A DNA stretch of 64,000 bases from Paludibacteraceae bacterium (GTDB lineage: Bacteria; Bacteroidota; Bacteroidia; Bacteroidales; Paludibacteraceae): assembly GCA_017391525.1 (NCBI GenBank), contig JAFOYE010000009.1, positions 1 to 64,000 on the forward strand, read 5' to 3'. The position numbers were made by a program, and so were the translations under genes. Shown one piece after another: positions 7,617 through 14,846 of the stretch. The first letter of the stretch is position 1. Every line of letters starts with the position of its first letter. The notes under the pieces are model-generated. The model had not been told where the DNA came from. It saw only the letters and a program-made list of their open reading frames with translations, and ran no database searches.

Positions 7617-8435
7617 ATGATTGATACTCATTGTCATATTGATGATCCGCAGTATGCGGAAGGCTTAGATGCTTTTCTTCAGTCACAGCGTGCTGATGGT
7701 GTCCAAGCGATTCTTGTTCCGGGTGTAGAAGCAGCTACAACTCAGGATGTGTTGGATGTGTGTGAACGTTATCCAGATTATCTATTTCCAGCTTTGGGAT
7801 TGCATCCTGAGAATGTGAAAGAGGACTGGCGTGAGCAGCTTGCTATAATCAAATCAGCATTGGATAAACATCTTGTTTCAACCTCAGAAACTTCTGAAAC
7901 TCCTAAAACCCTTTCAACCTCCAACCTCAGGTTGGTTGCTATCGGTGAGATAGGTTTGGATTATCATTGGGATACTACTTTTCGTCAAGAGCAACACGAG
8001 GCATTGCGTGAACAGCTGCGTTGGGCGGAGGAGTATGATTTGCCTGTGATGATACATAGTCGAGATGCGACAGAGGACACGCTAAAAATCTTGCGTGAAT
8101 TTCCGTCTGTTAAGGGTGTAATGCACTGTTTTAGTGGTAGTCATGAAGTTGCCAAGCAGGTTGTTGAGATGGGGTATTATTTGGGTATTGGTGGTGTGTT
8201 GACTTTTAAGAATTGCAAGTTGGCAGAACACTTGGTGGGTATATCGCTAGAGTCTTTGGTTTTAGAGACGGATGCTCCATATATGGCTCCTGTGCCTTAT
8301 CGAGGAAAACGCAATGAAAGTCGTTGGATGGTGTATGTAGCGGAGCGTTTGGCTCAGGTGTATGGATGCTCTATAGAACATGTTATAGAGCAGACAACTG
8401 CTAATGCAAAAGCGCTTTTTGGTATAAATTTGTGA
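7617..8435 (+). CDS. tatD: TatD-family metal-dependent hydrolase (deoxyribonuclease)
   Basis: TIM-barrel metallohydrolase of the TatD/YcfH family, acting as a 3'-5' DNase or RNase. Metal-binding HxH is at residues 5-7 (MIDTHCHID); further motifs are GLHPENV, IGEIGLDYHWD, PVMIHSRDA, GVMHCFSGS and LETDAPYMAP. The segment of about residues 86-105 (bases 7873-7934) is an in-frame low-complexity insert, SETSETPKTLSTSNL, just before the conserved VAIGEIGLDYH strand; its DNA is an array of TTTCAAC, TTCTGAAAC and CCTAAAAC words. Otherwise of normal length (272 residues). Confidence 0.9.
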   Translation: MIDTHCHIDDPQYAEGLDAFLQSQRADGVQAILVPGVEAATTQDVLDVCERYPDYLFPALGLHPENVKEDWREQLAIIKSALDKHLVSTSETSETPKTLSTSNLRLVAIGEIGLDYHWDTTFRQEQHEALREQLRWAEEYDLPVMIHSRDATEDTLKILREFPSVKGVMHCFSGSHEVAKQVVEMGYYLGIGGVLTFKNCKLAEHLVGISLESLVLETDAPYMAPVPYRGKRNESRWMVYVAERLAQVYGCSIEHVIEQTTANAKALFGINL

Positions 8436-8485
8436 AAAATAATAAAAAAATCACAAATTATAGTGCATATATAAATTATTTTTTG

Positions 8486-8493
8486 TACCTTTG
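8486..8493 (+). promoter_or_regulatory. Probable promoter of tRNA-Ser(GGA)
   Basis: TACCTTTG -7 box with a T-rich TTTTTTG immediately upstream but no good TTTG at the -33 position. A leader of about 90 bases separates it from the tRNA. The 150-base gap after tatD holds nothing else recognisable. Confidence 0.55.
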
Positions 8494-8588
8494 CGGGTCG
8501 TTAGGTGCATTGTGCCGAATTGTAAGTTCAATATACTGACAAACGAAGGAGTGGTCTTTAGTGTGAGGTGTTTGCCTCCAATGACGAA

Positions 8589-8676
8589 GGAGAGATGCTC
8601 GAGTGGTTGAAGAGGCACGCCTGGAAAGCGTGTAAACTCCAAAAGGGTTTCGGGGGTTCGAATCCCCCTCTCTCCG
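8589..8676 (+). tRNA. tRNA-Ser, anticodon GGA
   Basis: Acceptor GGAGAGA/TCTCTCC, anticodon stem CACGC/GCGTG around loop CTGGAAA (anticodon GGA), long class II variable arm, T-arm GGGGGTTCGAATCCCCC, discriminator G, no encoded CCA. Confidence 0.96.
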
Positions 8677-8818
8677 CAAAAGACTTTTACGAACAATCGA
8701 ATCTGAGCTTGCTCAAGTGAGATTGAGGGTAAAAGGATTTGCACAGGATGCCGTCGGCAGACTGTGGGGTGTTCGAGGTGGGCGAGCGCAGCGAGGTCGG
8801 TGTCCTCGAATCCCCTCC
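8676..8818 (+). repeat. Structured element downstream of tRNA-Ser(GGA), copy B
   Basis: The trailer 8676-8690 pairs with 8729-8742 (5 bp, internal loop, 7 bp: CTTTTAC with GTAAAAG) and encloses a hairpin with arms AATCT/AGATT. Beyond it, 8743-8815 is a close copy of the module at 2066-1995 (minus), starting CAGGATGC and ending CCTCGAATCCCC. Paired arms have different sequences in the two copies although the pairing is kept. Confidence 0.7.
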
Positions 8819-8964
8819 AGCGGCAGCTTGTTGGGATTACGCAGAGACAATCGTTCGAGGTTAAAGCCGAGATAAGACATCCCCCTTTCTTCGCTGGTTG
8901 ATAAGACAAAGTTGAAAACAACGAACAAAATAATATAAACAATTTAATACTAAAAACAAATCGT
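8819..8964. other. Spacer before exbB, no clear promoter
   Basis: No TANNTTTG box is visible. The last 60 bases are AT-rich. Either the tRNA transcript reads through into exbB or the promoter is atypical. Confidence 0.4.
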
Positions 8965-9816
8965 ATGAAAAAAATTTTTGCAACCCTTATGGTGCTAGTA
9001 ATGCTTACTGTAGGTAGTGTTACTGTTATGGCTGCTAAGGCAGAAACTGCAGCGGCTGATTCTCAAGAGCAAGTTAATGACACAACAACATCAGATTCTA
9101 CTGAGGTTGTAGCTCCAGTAGAAACTCCAGAAGCAGCTCCTGCAGAGGAAGCTCCAGCAGAAGAGACAGGTCTTAAGGCTCTTCACCAAACATTGAAAGA
9201 AAAGTTTATTGAAGGTGGTGCTGGCTTCATGGCAGCAACTTTGATCTGTTTGGTATTCGGTTTGGCACTTTGTATCGAGCGTATTATCTATTTGAGCTTG
9301 AGCAAAACTAATACAAAAGCTCTCTTGGCTAAGGTTGAGGCTGCTTTGAAGGAAGGTGGTATTGAGGCTGCTTTGGAGGTATGCCGTAACACCCGTGGTC
9401 CTGTAGCAAGTATCTTCTATCAAGGTTTGAGCCGTTATAGCGAGGGTATCGAGGTAGTAGAGAAAACTGTTTCTAGCTACGGTGGTGTTCAACTCGGTTT
9501 GCTCGAGAAGAACCTTTCTTGGATTTCTCTCTTCATCTCTATCGCTCCATCATTGGGATTCTTGGGTACTATTATCGGTATGATCCAAGCGTTCGATAAG
9601 ATCCAACAAGTAGGTGATATCTCTGCAACTGTCGTTGCTGGTGGTATCAAGGTGGCGCTTTTGACAACTCTCCTTGGTTTGATTATCGCTATTATTCTTC
9701 AAGTATTCTACAACTATATTCTTAGCCTTATCGAGGGTCTCGTTAACGAGATGGAGGATAGCTCTATTAGTCTTCTTGACCTTGTAGTTGAATACGACGC
9801 AGCACAAAAGAAATAA
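8965..9816 (+). CDS. exbB: MotA/TolQ/ExbB proton-channel family protein with N-terminal extension
   Basis: Inner-membrane proton channel that energises TonB with ExbD. A signal-like segment (residues 1-24) is followed by an Ala/Pro/Glu/Thr-rich linker (about 25-68), then a membrane segment (about 88-108), a cytoplasmic region, and two membrane helices with the family signature (ISIAPSLGFLGTIIGMIQAF, about 193-212, and VALLTTLLGLIIAIILQVFY, about 228-250). It opens a four-gene cluster with a small membrane protein and two ExbD proteins. The extended N-terminus is common in Bacteroidetes ExbB. Confidence 0.92.
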   Translation: MKKIFATLMVLVMLTVGSVTVMAAKAETAAADSQEQVNDTTTSDSTEVVAPVETPEAAPAEEAPAEETGLKALHQTLKEKFIEGGAGFMAATLICLVFGLALCIERIIYLSLSKTNTKALLAKVEAALKEGGIEAALEVCRNTRGPVASIFYQGLSRYSEGIEVVEKTVSSYGGVQLGLLEKNLSWISLFISIAPSLGFLGTIIGMIQAFDKIQQVGDISATVVAGGIKVALLTTLLGLIIAIILQVFYNYILSLIEGLVNEMEDSSISLLDLVVEYDAAQKK

Positions 9817-9870
9817 TCTATTTTGCAGACTGCGAACTTTAATTGTTAAACTTGCAAAATATTGATTATT

Positions 9871-10353
9871 ATGAATAATACGTATAAATTAATTCCTAAA
9901 ATCGTCCTCTGGCTTTTGATACTTGCTGGTATCGGAGTAGTAGGCTTGTTCTTCTTCGGAGGTGACTTGGCAGAAGGTCATGAGGTAGCAGGTGATATCT
10001 TGCCTATCCCTACCTATTCTGACGTACTCTTGTACTTGACTTATGCGCTTGTTGCGTTGGTTATTTTGGTAACTTTCGGATTCGTACTCGTTAAGTATGG
10101 TGCATCTTTCAAGACTGACGTTAAAGGTGCTCTCAAAACTCTAGGAGTAGTAGTTGCAGCAGTAGGTCTTTGCTACCTATGCTGGCATTTTGGTAGTGAT
10201 GCTAAGGTAGAGATCCTCGGCTACGAGGGTGACGAGAACGTAGGCTTTATGGCCCGTTTGACTGATGCAATTATGTACCTTACATACATCTTGACTGGTG
10301 CTACTGTTGTAACATTGGTCTTCGGTGCGGTATATTCTAAAATTAAAAAGTAA
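9871..10353 (+). CDS. Uncharacterised membrane protein of the ExbB/ExbD operon
   Basis: 160 residues from the ATG at 9871 (an in-frame TTG nine bases earlier is a weaker start). It has an N-terminal hydrophobic helix (about 8-27), two central helices (about 48-72 and 86-105) and a C-terminal helix (about 130-155), with a short outer loop rich in Asp/Glu/Gly between. No enzymatic motif is visible. Its place between exbB and exbD, 54 and 12 bases from its neighbours, suggests a component or assembly factor of the energy-transduction complex. Confidence 0.75.
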   Translation: MNNTYKLIPKIVLWLLILAGIGVVGLFFFGGDLAEGHEVAGDILPIPTYSDVLLYLTYALVALVILVTFGFVLVKYGASFKTDVKGALKTLGVVVAAVGLCYLCWHFGSDAKVEILGYEGDENVGFMARLTDAIMYLTYILTGATVVTLVFGAVYSKIKK

Positions 10354-10365
10354 TCACTAGTAATT

Positions 10366-10938
10366 ATGGCAAAGAAAATTCCTGAGATTAATGCCAGTTC
10401 CATGGCCGATATCTCTTTCTTGCTGCTCATTTTCTTCTTGGTGACTACCTCAATGGATGTCAACAAGGGTTTGGCTCGCCGTTTGCCACCTCCTATGGAA
10501 GAGGATAAAGAGCTCGATGATTCTGAGGTCAACGAGCGCGATATCATGGAGGTAAAGATTAACTGGGAGAATAAACTACTTGTTGAAGGTGAACCTCTTG
10601 ATGTACGTGAGTTGCGTGCAAAGGCAAAGGAGTTTGTAGATCCAGCAATAACCGGTGAAAATATGCCAGTTGTAGCCGATACAATCCTTCCAGAGCCATT
10701 CGGAAAACAGCCTTTCAAGAATAAACACGTGATTTCGTTGCAGACAGATGGTGAAACATCATACCAAGCATATTTGGAGGTTCAAAATGAATTGGTAGCT
10801 GCATATAACGAGTTGCGTAATGAGTGTGCGAACAAATATTATGGCAAGTCTTTTGTAGAGCTTGAAGAAGCAGAGCAAAAGAATATTGAAGCTATTTATC
10901 CTGTTAAGCTTTCAGAAGCTGAACCAAAACGTTATTGA
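10366..10938 (+). CDS. exbD: ExbD/TolR-family biopolymer transport protein (first copy)
   Basis: Single-pass inner-membrane protein partner of ExbB. The start MAKKIPEINASSMADISFLL leads straight into the membrane segment (about 14-32), which carries the proton-path Asp in the context SMADISFLLLIFFLV. The periplasmic part contains PMEEDKELDDSEVNERD. 190 residues, longer than E. coli ExbD (141), with an extra C-terminal helical region rich in Glu/Lys. Confidence 0.92.
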   Translation: MAKKIPEINASSMADISFLLLIFFLVTTSMDVNKGLARRLPPPMEEDKELDDSEVNERDIMEVKINWENKLLVEGEPLDVRELRAKAKEFVDPAITGENMPVVADTILPEPFGKQPFKNKHVISLQTDGETSYQAYLEVQNELVAAYNELRNECANKYYGKSFVELEEAEQKNIEAIYPVKLSEAEPKRY

Positions 10939-10949
10939 GGAAAGTAATT

Positions 10950-11420
10950 ATGGCAAAAATTCGTAGAAATGAAAAAAGAGAGATGCCTGCTTTGAACACC
11001 AGTTCATTGCCAGATATCATCTTCATGTTGCTCTTCTTCTTTATGTCAGTAACCTCTATGAAAGAGGTTTCATATAAGGTTCAGATTCAGAATCCAGAAG
11101 CAACAGAGTTAACAAAGATTGAGAAGAAATCTTTAGCACGTTATGTATATATTGGTTCACCTATGTCTGAGTACCGTGAGAAATTCGGATCAGAGACACG
11201 TATCCAATTGGATGATGCATTTGCAGAGGTGTCAGAGGTGGGACCATACATTAGTAACGAATGGGGTGCAATGTCAGAGAATGATAAAAAACAAATGACT
11301 GTTTCTATCAAAGCTGACAAGAACACTCAGATGAAGGTTATTACTGATGTGAAGGAAGAGCTTCGTAAGGTTCACGCCTTGAAGATCAACTACGCAGCAG
11401 TAGAGCGTACATCTTACTAA
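10950..11420 (+). CDS. exbD: ExbD/TolR-family biopolymer transport protein (second copy)
   Basis: Second ExbD paralogue, 156 residues from the ATG at 10950, which I prefer to the TTG at 10935 that overlaps the previous stop. NTSSLPDIIFMLLFFFMSV has the membrane Asp at the same position as the first copy. The C-terminal AVERTSY end and a periplasmic domain of about 120 residues follow. Two ExbD proteins behind one ExbB are usual in Bacteroidetes and may form a mixed ExbD dimer. A strong terminator follows. Confidence 0.92.
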   Translation: MAKIRRNEKREMPALNTSSLPDIIFMLLFFFMSVTSMKEVSYKVQIQNPEATELTKIEKKSLARYVYIGSPMSEYREKFGSETRIQLDDAFAEVSEVGPYISNEWGAMSENDKKQMTVSIKADKNTQMKVITDVKEELRKVHALKINYAAVERTSY

Positions 11421-11442
11421 TCTATACATCTAGGATATGAAC

Positions 11443-11480
11443 ATGCTGCCTGGCTAATAAGCCGGGCAGTTGTTTTTTTA
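11443..11480 (+). terminator. Terminator of the exbB-exbD operon
   Basis: CTGCCTGGCT pairs with AGCCGGGCAG (one G-T pair) over loop AATA, followed by TTGTTTTTTT. Confidence 0.9.
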
Positions 11481-11541
11481 TGGTATTTTTTAGAAAAAGG
11501 CAAAAAAATGGTGTATATGAGCAAAAAAATAGCAATAATAG

Positions 11542-11572
11542 TTTGTAATTTTCTTTTTTTGTTGTACCTTTG
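11542..11572 (+). promoter_or_regulatory. Promoter of smpB
   Basis: TTTG (11542-11545), 19-base spacer, TACCTTTG (11565-11572); the smpB ATG is 24 bases further on. Confidence 0.75.
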
Positions 11573-11596
11573 CATTTCTTTTAGCAAACTGCAAGA

Positions 11597-12058
11597 ATGC
11601 GTCTAAAAAGTGATGTAAATATCAAGAATCGTCGTGCCTCATTTGACTATGAGATCATGGATCGCTATATAGCTGGTATTCAGTTATATGGTACAGAGAT
11701 TAAGTCTATTCGTGAGAGTAAGGCTTCGTTGGTTGATACATACTGTCAATTTGTGGGTCGTGAGTTGTGGGTGAAGCAGATGCATATAGCCGAATATCGC
11801 TTTGGAAGTTATACTAACCATGAGGCCAAGCGTGATAGAAAACTACTGTTGCAGAAGAAGGAACTTAGAAAACTTGAGAAACAGGTCAAAGATACGGGTA
11901 AAACGATTATTCCGCTAAGATTGTTTATCAACGAGAGGGGATTGGCAAAGATGGAGATAGCTTTATGTCAAGGTAAGCACACTTACGACAAGCGACAAGC
12001 GCTACGTGCAGCAGATGACAAACGTGAGGTGGCTCGCGCTATGCGCCTTGCGCGATAG
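11597..12058 (+). CDS. smpB: SsrA-binding protein SmpB
   Basis: Binds tmRNA and delivers it to stalled ribosomes in trans-translation. 153 residues, full length, with the family blocks [67 protein letters not shown] and the basic tail [19 protein letters not shown]. No tmRNA gene was recognised in the window. Confidence 0.97.
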   Translation: MRLKSDVNIKNRRASFDYEIMDRYIAGIQLYGTEIKSIRESKASLVDTYCQFVGRELWVKQMHIAEYRFGSYTNHEAKRDRKLLLQKKELRKLEKQVKDTGKTIIPLRLFINERGLAKMEIALCQGKHTYDKRQALRAADDKREVARAMRLAR

Positions 12059-12061
12059 CGC

Positions 12062-12200
12062 ATAGCATAGTTAAAGTGTTCTATCGTGACTGCGTCACTG
12101 TTCTAACCACTTCGTTGTTCTAACGGTTGGAACTTTAGAATAGCCCTTTAGGGTGCTTAGAACGGTTAGAACTTTTTTTCAGCAGCAAAGCTGCGACTAG
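12062..12200. repeat. GTTCTAA / TTAGAAC linker-hairpin array upstream of rsmF
   Basis: Words GTTCTA, GTTCTAA, TTGGAAC, TTAGAA, TTAGAAC alternate with small stems: GTGACTGCGTCAC, CACTTCGTTG, GCCCTTTAGGGTGC, CAGCAGCAAAGCTGC. A stretch of about 45 bases from 12078 is nearly identical to one at 13566 on the other side of rsmF. The array fills the whole gap; no promoter box is evident. Confidence 0.75.
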
Positions 12201-12205
12201 ATGAG

Positions 12206-13549
12206 ATGTTACCAATAGACTTCATAGAATCATTACACAACCAGATGTCTCCAAAGGAGGCGCAAAAGTTGTGTCAAGCACTGGAGACAGAACCAGTGGT
12301 GTCTATCCGTCTGAATGACAAGATAGACTGCCTGACTTTTGATGCTGACACCGAAGAGGTGCCATGGCATGAGGATGGCTATTATTTGAGTAAACGACCA
12401 CAGTTTACCTTAGATCCGTTGTTTCATGCAGGTTGTTACTACGTCCAAGAGGCTAGTAGTATGTTTCTTGGCGAGGTGTTGAACCAATACGTCAAGAAGG
12501 ATAGCATCGTGCTGGATATGTGCGCAGCGCCTGGTGGCAAGTCCACGTTGATAAGTCAATATCTGGGTGATGAGGGACTGCTGGTGAGTAATGAAGTAGT
12601 GCGCCAGAGGGTGTTTATCTTATCGGAGAACATCCAAAAATGGGGCAATGGCAATACTATTGTGACGCACAACTACGCCAAGGATTTTGGCAATAAGTTG
12701 GAGAATCTGTTTGATTGTATCTTGGTAGATGCTCCATGTTCGGGCGAGGGTATGTTCCGTAAGGATGCGGGTGCTGTAGAGGAGTGGAGTCTGAAGAACG
12801 TTAGTGAGTGTGTAGCTCGCCAATGTGAGATATTAGACGAGGTATGGGATGCGCTGAAGCCAGGAGGAGTGTTGATATATTCGACCTGTACCTTTAATCA
12901 GGAGGAGAATGAGAAGAATGTTCAGTGGATTGTAGAGGAGTTGGGTGCAGAGGTATTGCCTGTGGCGCATGATACTAGTTGGGGAATAGTAGAAGGTAGG
13001 GTAGGTTATCATTTCTATCCACATAAGGTGAAGGGTGAGGGCTTGTATATGTGTGCATTGCGTAAGAATGGTGCACCAGGCGCAAGTTTCCGTATGCCTA
13101 AACAGAAGAATGCAGCCCCTAAGGCAAAGGTGGATGGTGAGGCAGAGATGCGTAGTTGGCTGAAGCATCCAGACAGATGGGTGATTCGTCAGCAGGAGCG
13201 TTTTATGTCGGCTTATCCATCTAAGTATAAGGATTTGATAGATTATATATCCACTCAGTTTATTTGTATAAGTACAGGTTTTGGTATTGGTGAGTTGCGC
13301 GGTAAGGGCGTTGCTCCTCAACATTCATTGGCGATGTTGAAGGATATCAATAAGCAGGCTTTCGTGTGTACAGAATTGAGTCTTGAACAGGCATTGGCAT
13401 ATTTGCGTACTGAAGCTATTGTATTACCAGATGTAGCTCAGGGTATGGTGTTGGTGACTTATGAGGGTGTGCCATTGGGCTTTGTGAAGAACGTAGGTAA
13501 TCGTTGCAATAACTTGTATCCAAAGGAGTGGAGGATACGCAAACTATAG
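12206..13549 (+). CDS. RsmF/RsmB-like (NOL1/NOP2/Sun) rRNA cytosine-C5 methyltransferase
   Basis: SAM-dependent RNA m5C methyltransferase. SAM-binding motif LDMCAAPGGKST is at about residue 110; the catalytic Cys pair sits in VDAPCSGEGMFRKD (about 176) and YSTCTFNQEENE (about 230). The C-terminal part (about 310-447, ending GNRCNNLYPKEWRIRKL) resembles the RsmF-type extension with a PUA-like fold. The 447-residue length supports RsmF rather than RsmB, but the modified base cannot be told from sequence. Confidence 0.88.
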   Translation: MLPIDFIESLHNQMSPKEAQKLCQALETEPVVSIRLNDKIDCLTFDADTEEVPWHEDGYYLSKRPQFTLDPLFHAGCYYVQEASSMFLGEVLNQYVKKDSIVLDMCAAPGGKSTLISQYLGDEGLLVSNEVVRQRVFILSENIQKWGNGNTIVTHNYAKDFGNKLENLFDCILVDAPCSGEGMFRKDAGAVEEWSLKNVSECVARQCEILDEVWDALKPGGVLIYSTCTFNQEENEKNVQWIVEELGAEVLPVAHDTSWGIVEGRVGYHFYPHKVKGEGLYMCALRKNGAPGASFRMPKQKNAAPKAKVDGEAEMRSWLKHPDRWVIRQQERFMSAYPSKYKDLIDYISTQFICISTGFGIGELRGKGVAPQHSLAMLKDINKQAFVCTELSLEQALAYLRTEAIVLPDVAQGMVLVTYEGVPLGFVKNVGNRCNNLYPKEWRIRKL

Positions 13550-13552
13550 TTA

Positions 13553-13748
13553 GAGAGTTAAAAAAGTTCTATCGTGACTAAGTCACTGTTCTAACCACTT
13601 CGTTGTTCCAATAATTAGAACTTTAGAACAGCACCGCAGGTGCGCTTAGAACCTTAGAACTTTAAAACAGCACCGCAGGTGCGCTTAGAAACTTAGAACA
13701 TTAGAACAGCACCGATAGGTGCGCTTAGAACTTTAGAACCGCCCTAAG
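13553..13748. repeat. GTTCTAA / TTAGAAC linker-hairpin array downstream of rsmF
   Basis: After a near copy of the 12078 block come three tandem modules of about 42 bases, each being TTAGAAC words plus the stem GCACC-GCA-GGTGC (third copy with loop GATA). The array runs to three bases from the next start codon. Confidence 0.8.
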
Positions 13749-13751
13749 GCA

Positions 13752-14846
13752 ATGAAACTTTTGAAACATTACATAATATTTTGTTTACTACTGTTGGCGA
13801 TGCCAATGGTAGCTCAGGATTGGTATTTCAGCATTAATGATCGTAGAGATGCAGAGCGTGATGCTCTGCGTGATATTCGTCGTGTGATGGTGGTGAATAA
13901 TGCAGTGGTTCAGCCTAGGGCTTTTGGTCATTCTACGGTGGTAGATGGAAGTACTAAAAGTGGTATAGAGGTGGATTTGGATCGTGCATTATTGCATAGT
14001 ATGTTTGCATTGACCCAGACATTGGATGAGAGTGGTGAGATGGATGTAGTGGAGTTGTTGGATGTTTCGCAAAATCGTTCTCAAAATTACTATAGTCGTG
14101 AAGTGTTAGGTACTAGTGCTGCACGTAATTTGTTGAGTCGCTATGAGGTGGATGCACTAGTGGTGTTGAATCAGTTGGTGATATATGATGTGCTAGAGAG
14201 TTTTGCGGCAGAGGAGGGTGGATATTTTGCTTATATACAGGGTTTTGCTCAATCTCATTGGAGTGTGTATTATAGGGATGCTAATAGACGTACAGAGACT
14301 TTTATGCAGGCAGATACTTTGGTGTGGGAGAGTGATGTGAAGTATACTCGTGCACAAGCGCTGAATATGTTGCCTAATCGTCAGGATGCGTTGCTGTATT
14401 TAGCGAGTGTGTTGGGTGATAAGGTAGGTGGTAGTTTGTTGCCTTCTTGGGAGCCTGTTCGTAGGTATATGTACAGCGATGATAATGTGTATGTACAGAA
14501 GGGCTTGGAGGCGTTTCGTTATCAACGTTGGCAGGAGGCTATTGGCTATTGGCGATTAGTGATAGGTTCAGGAGTTCAGGAGTTCAGAGGTTCAGGAGTT
14601 GAGTCGAATGTTGAAAGTCGAAAGTTGAAAGTTAAAGAGGATAAAAAAGCCGCAGCGGTGGCTACGGCTAATATAGCTATTGCTTATGAGCTTTTGGGCG
14701 ATTATGCTTTGGCTTGCGATTATGCCAATGAGGCTTGCCGCCTTTTCGGTGCTTTGAAGACCGCTTGGGCTCGTCAGCAACAAGTGAACATACGCTACTA
14801 TCAGGAGCAGCTCCAAGCGAAGATGGCAGCTCAAGGCGCTCAATAG
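13752..14846 (+). CDS. Secreted or periplasmic protein with TPR-like C-terminus, possibly DUF6340
   Basis: 364 residues. A signal peptide (about 1-21, cleavage after MVAQ) is followed by RDAERDALRDIRRVMVVNNAV and a mixed alpha/beta region. The C-terminal part (about 255-360) looks like tetratricopeptide helices (ANIAIAYELLGDYALACDYA). It resembles a Bacteroidetes family of about this length (I think DUF6340, from memory). Residues about 271-296 are an in-frame array-derived insert (GTTCAGG then GTTGAAA words at 14565-14640) between two TPR-like helices. The last 170 bases overlap the end of the convergent helicase gene. Confidence 0.7.
   Translation: MKLLKHYIIFCLLLLAMPMVAQDWYFSINDRRDAERDALRDIRRVMVVNNAVVQPRAFGHSTVVDGSTKSGIEVDLDRALLHSMFALTQTLDESGEMDVVELLDVSQNRSQNYYSREVLGTSAARNLLSRYEVDALVVLNQLVIYDVLESFAAEEGGYFAYIQGFAQSHWSVYYRDANRRTETFMQADTLVWESDVKYTRAQALNMLPNRQDALLYLASVLGDKVGGSLLPSWEPVRRYMYSDDNVYVQKGLEAFRYQRWQEAIGYWRLVIGSGVQEFRGSGVESNVESRKLKVKEDKKAAAVATANIAIAYELLGDYALACDYANEACRLFGALKTAWARQQQVNIRYYQEQLQAKMAAQGAQ

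Noticed and set aside
8451..8942. 163-codon minus-strand frame across tRNA-Ser(GGA)
   Set aside because: It runs through a tRNA and the repeat module; the translation is low in conserved features.
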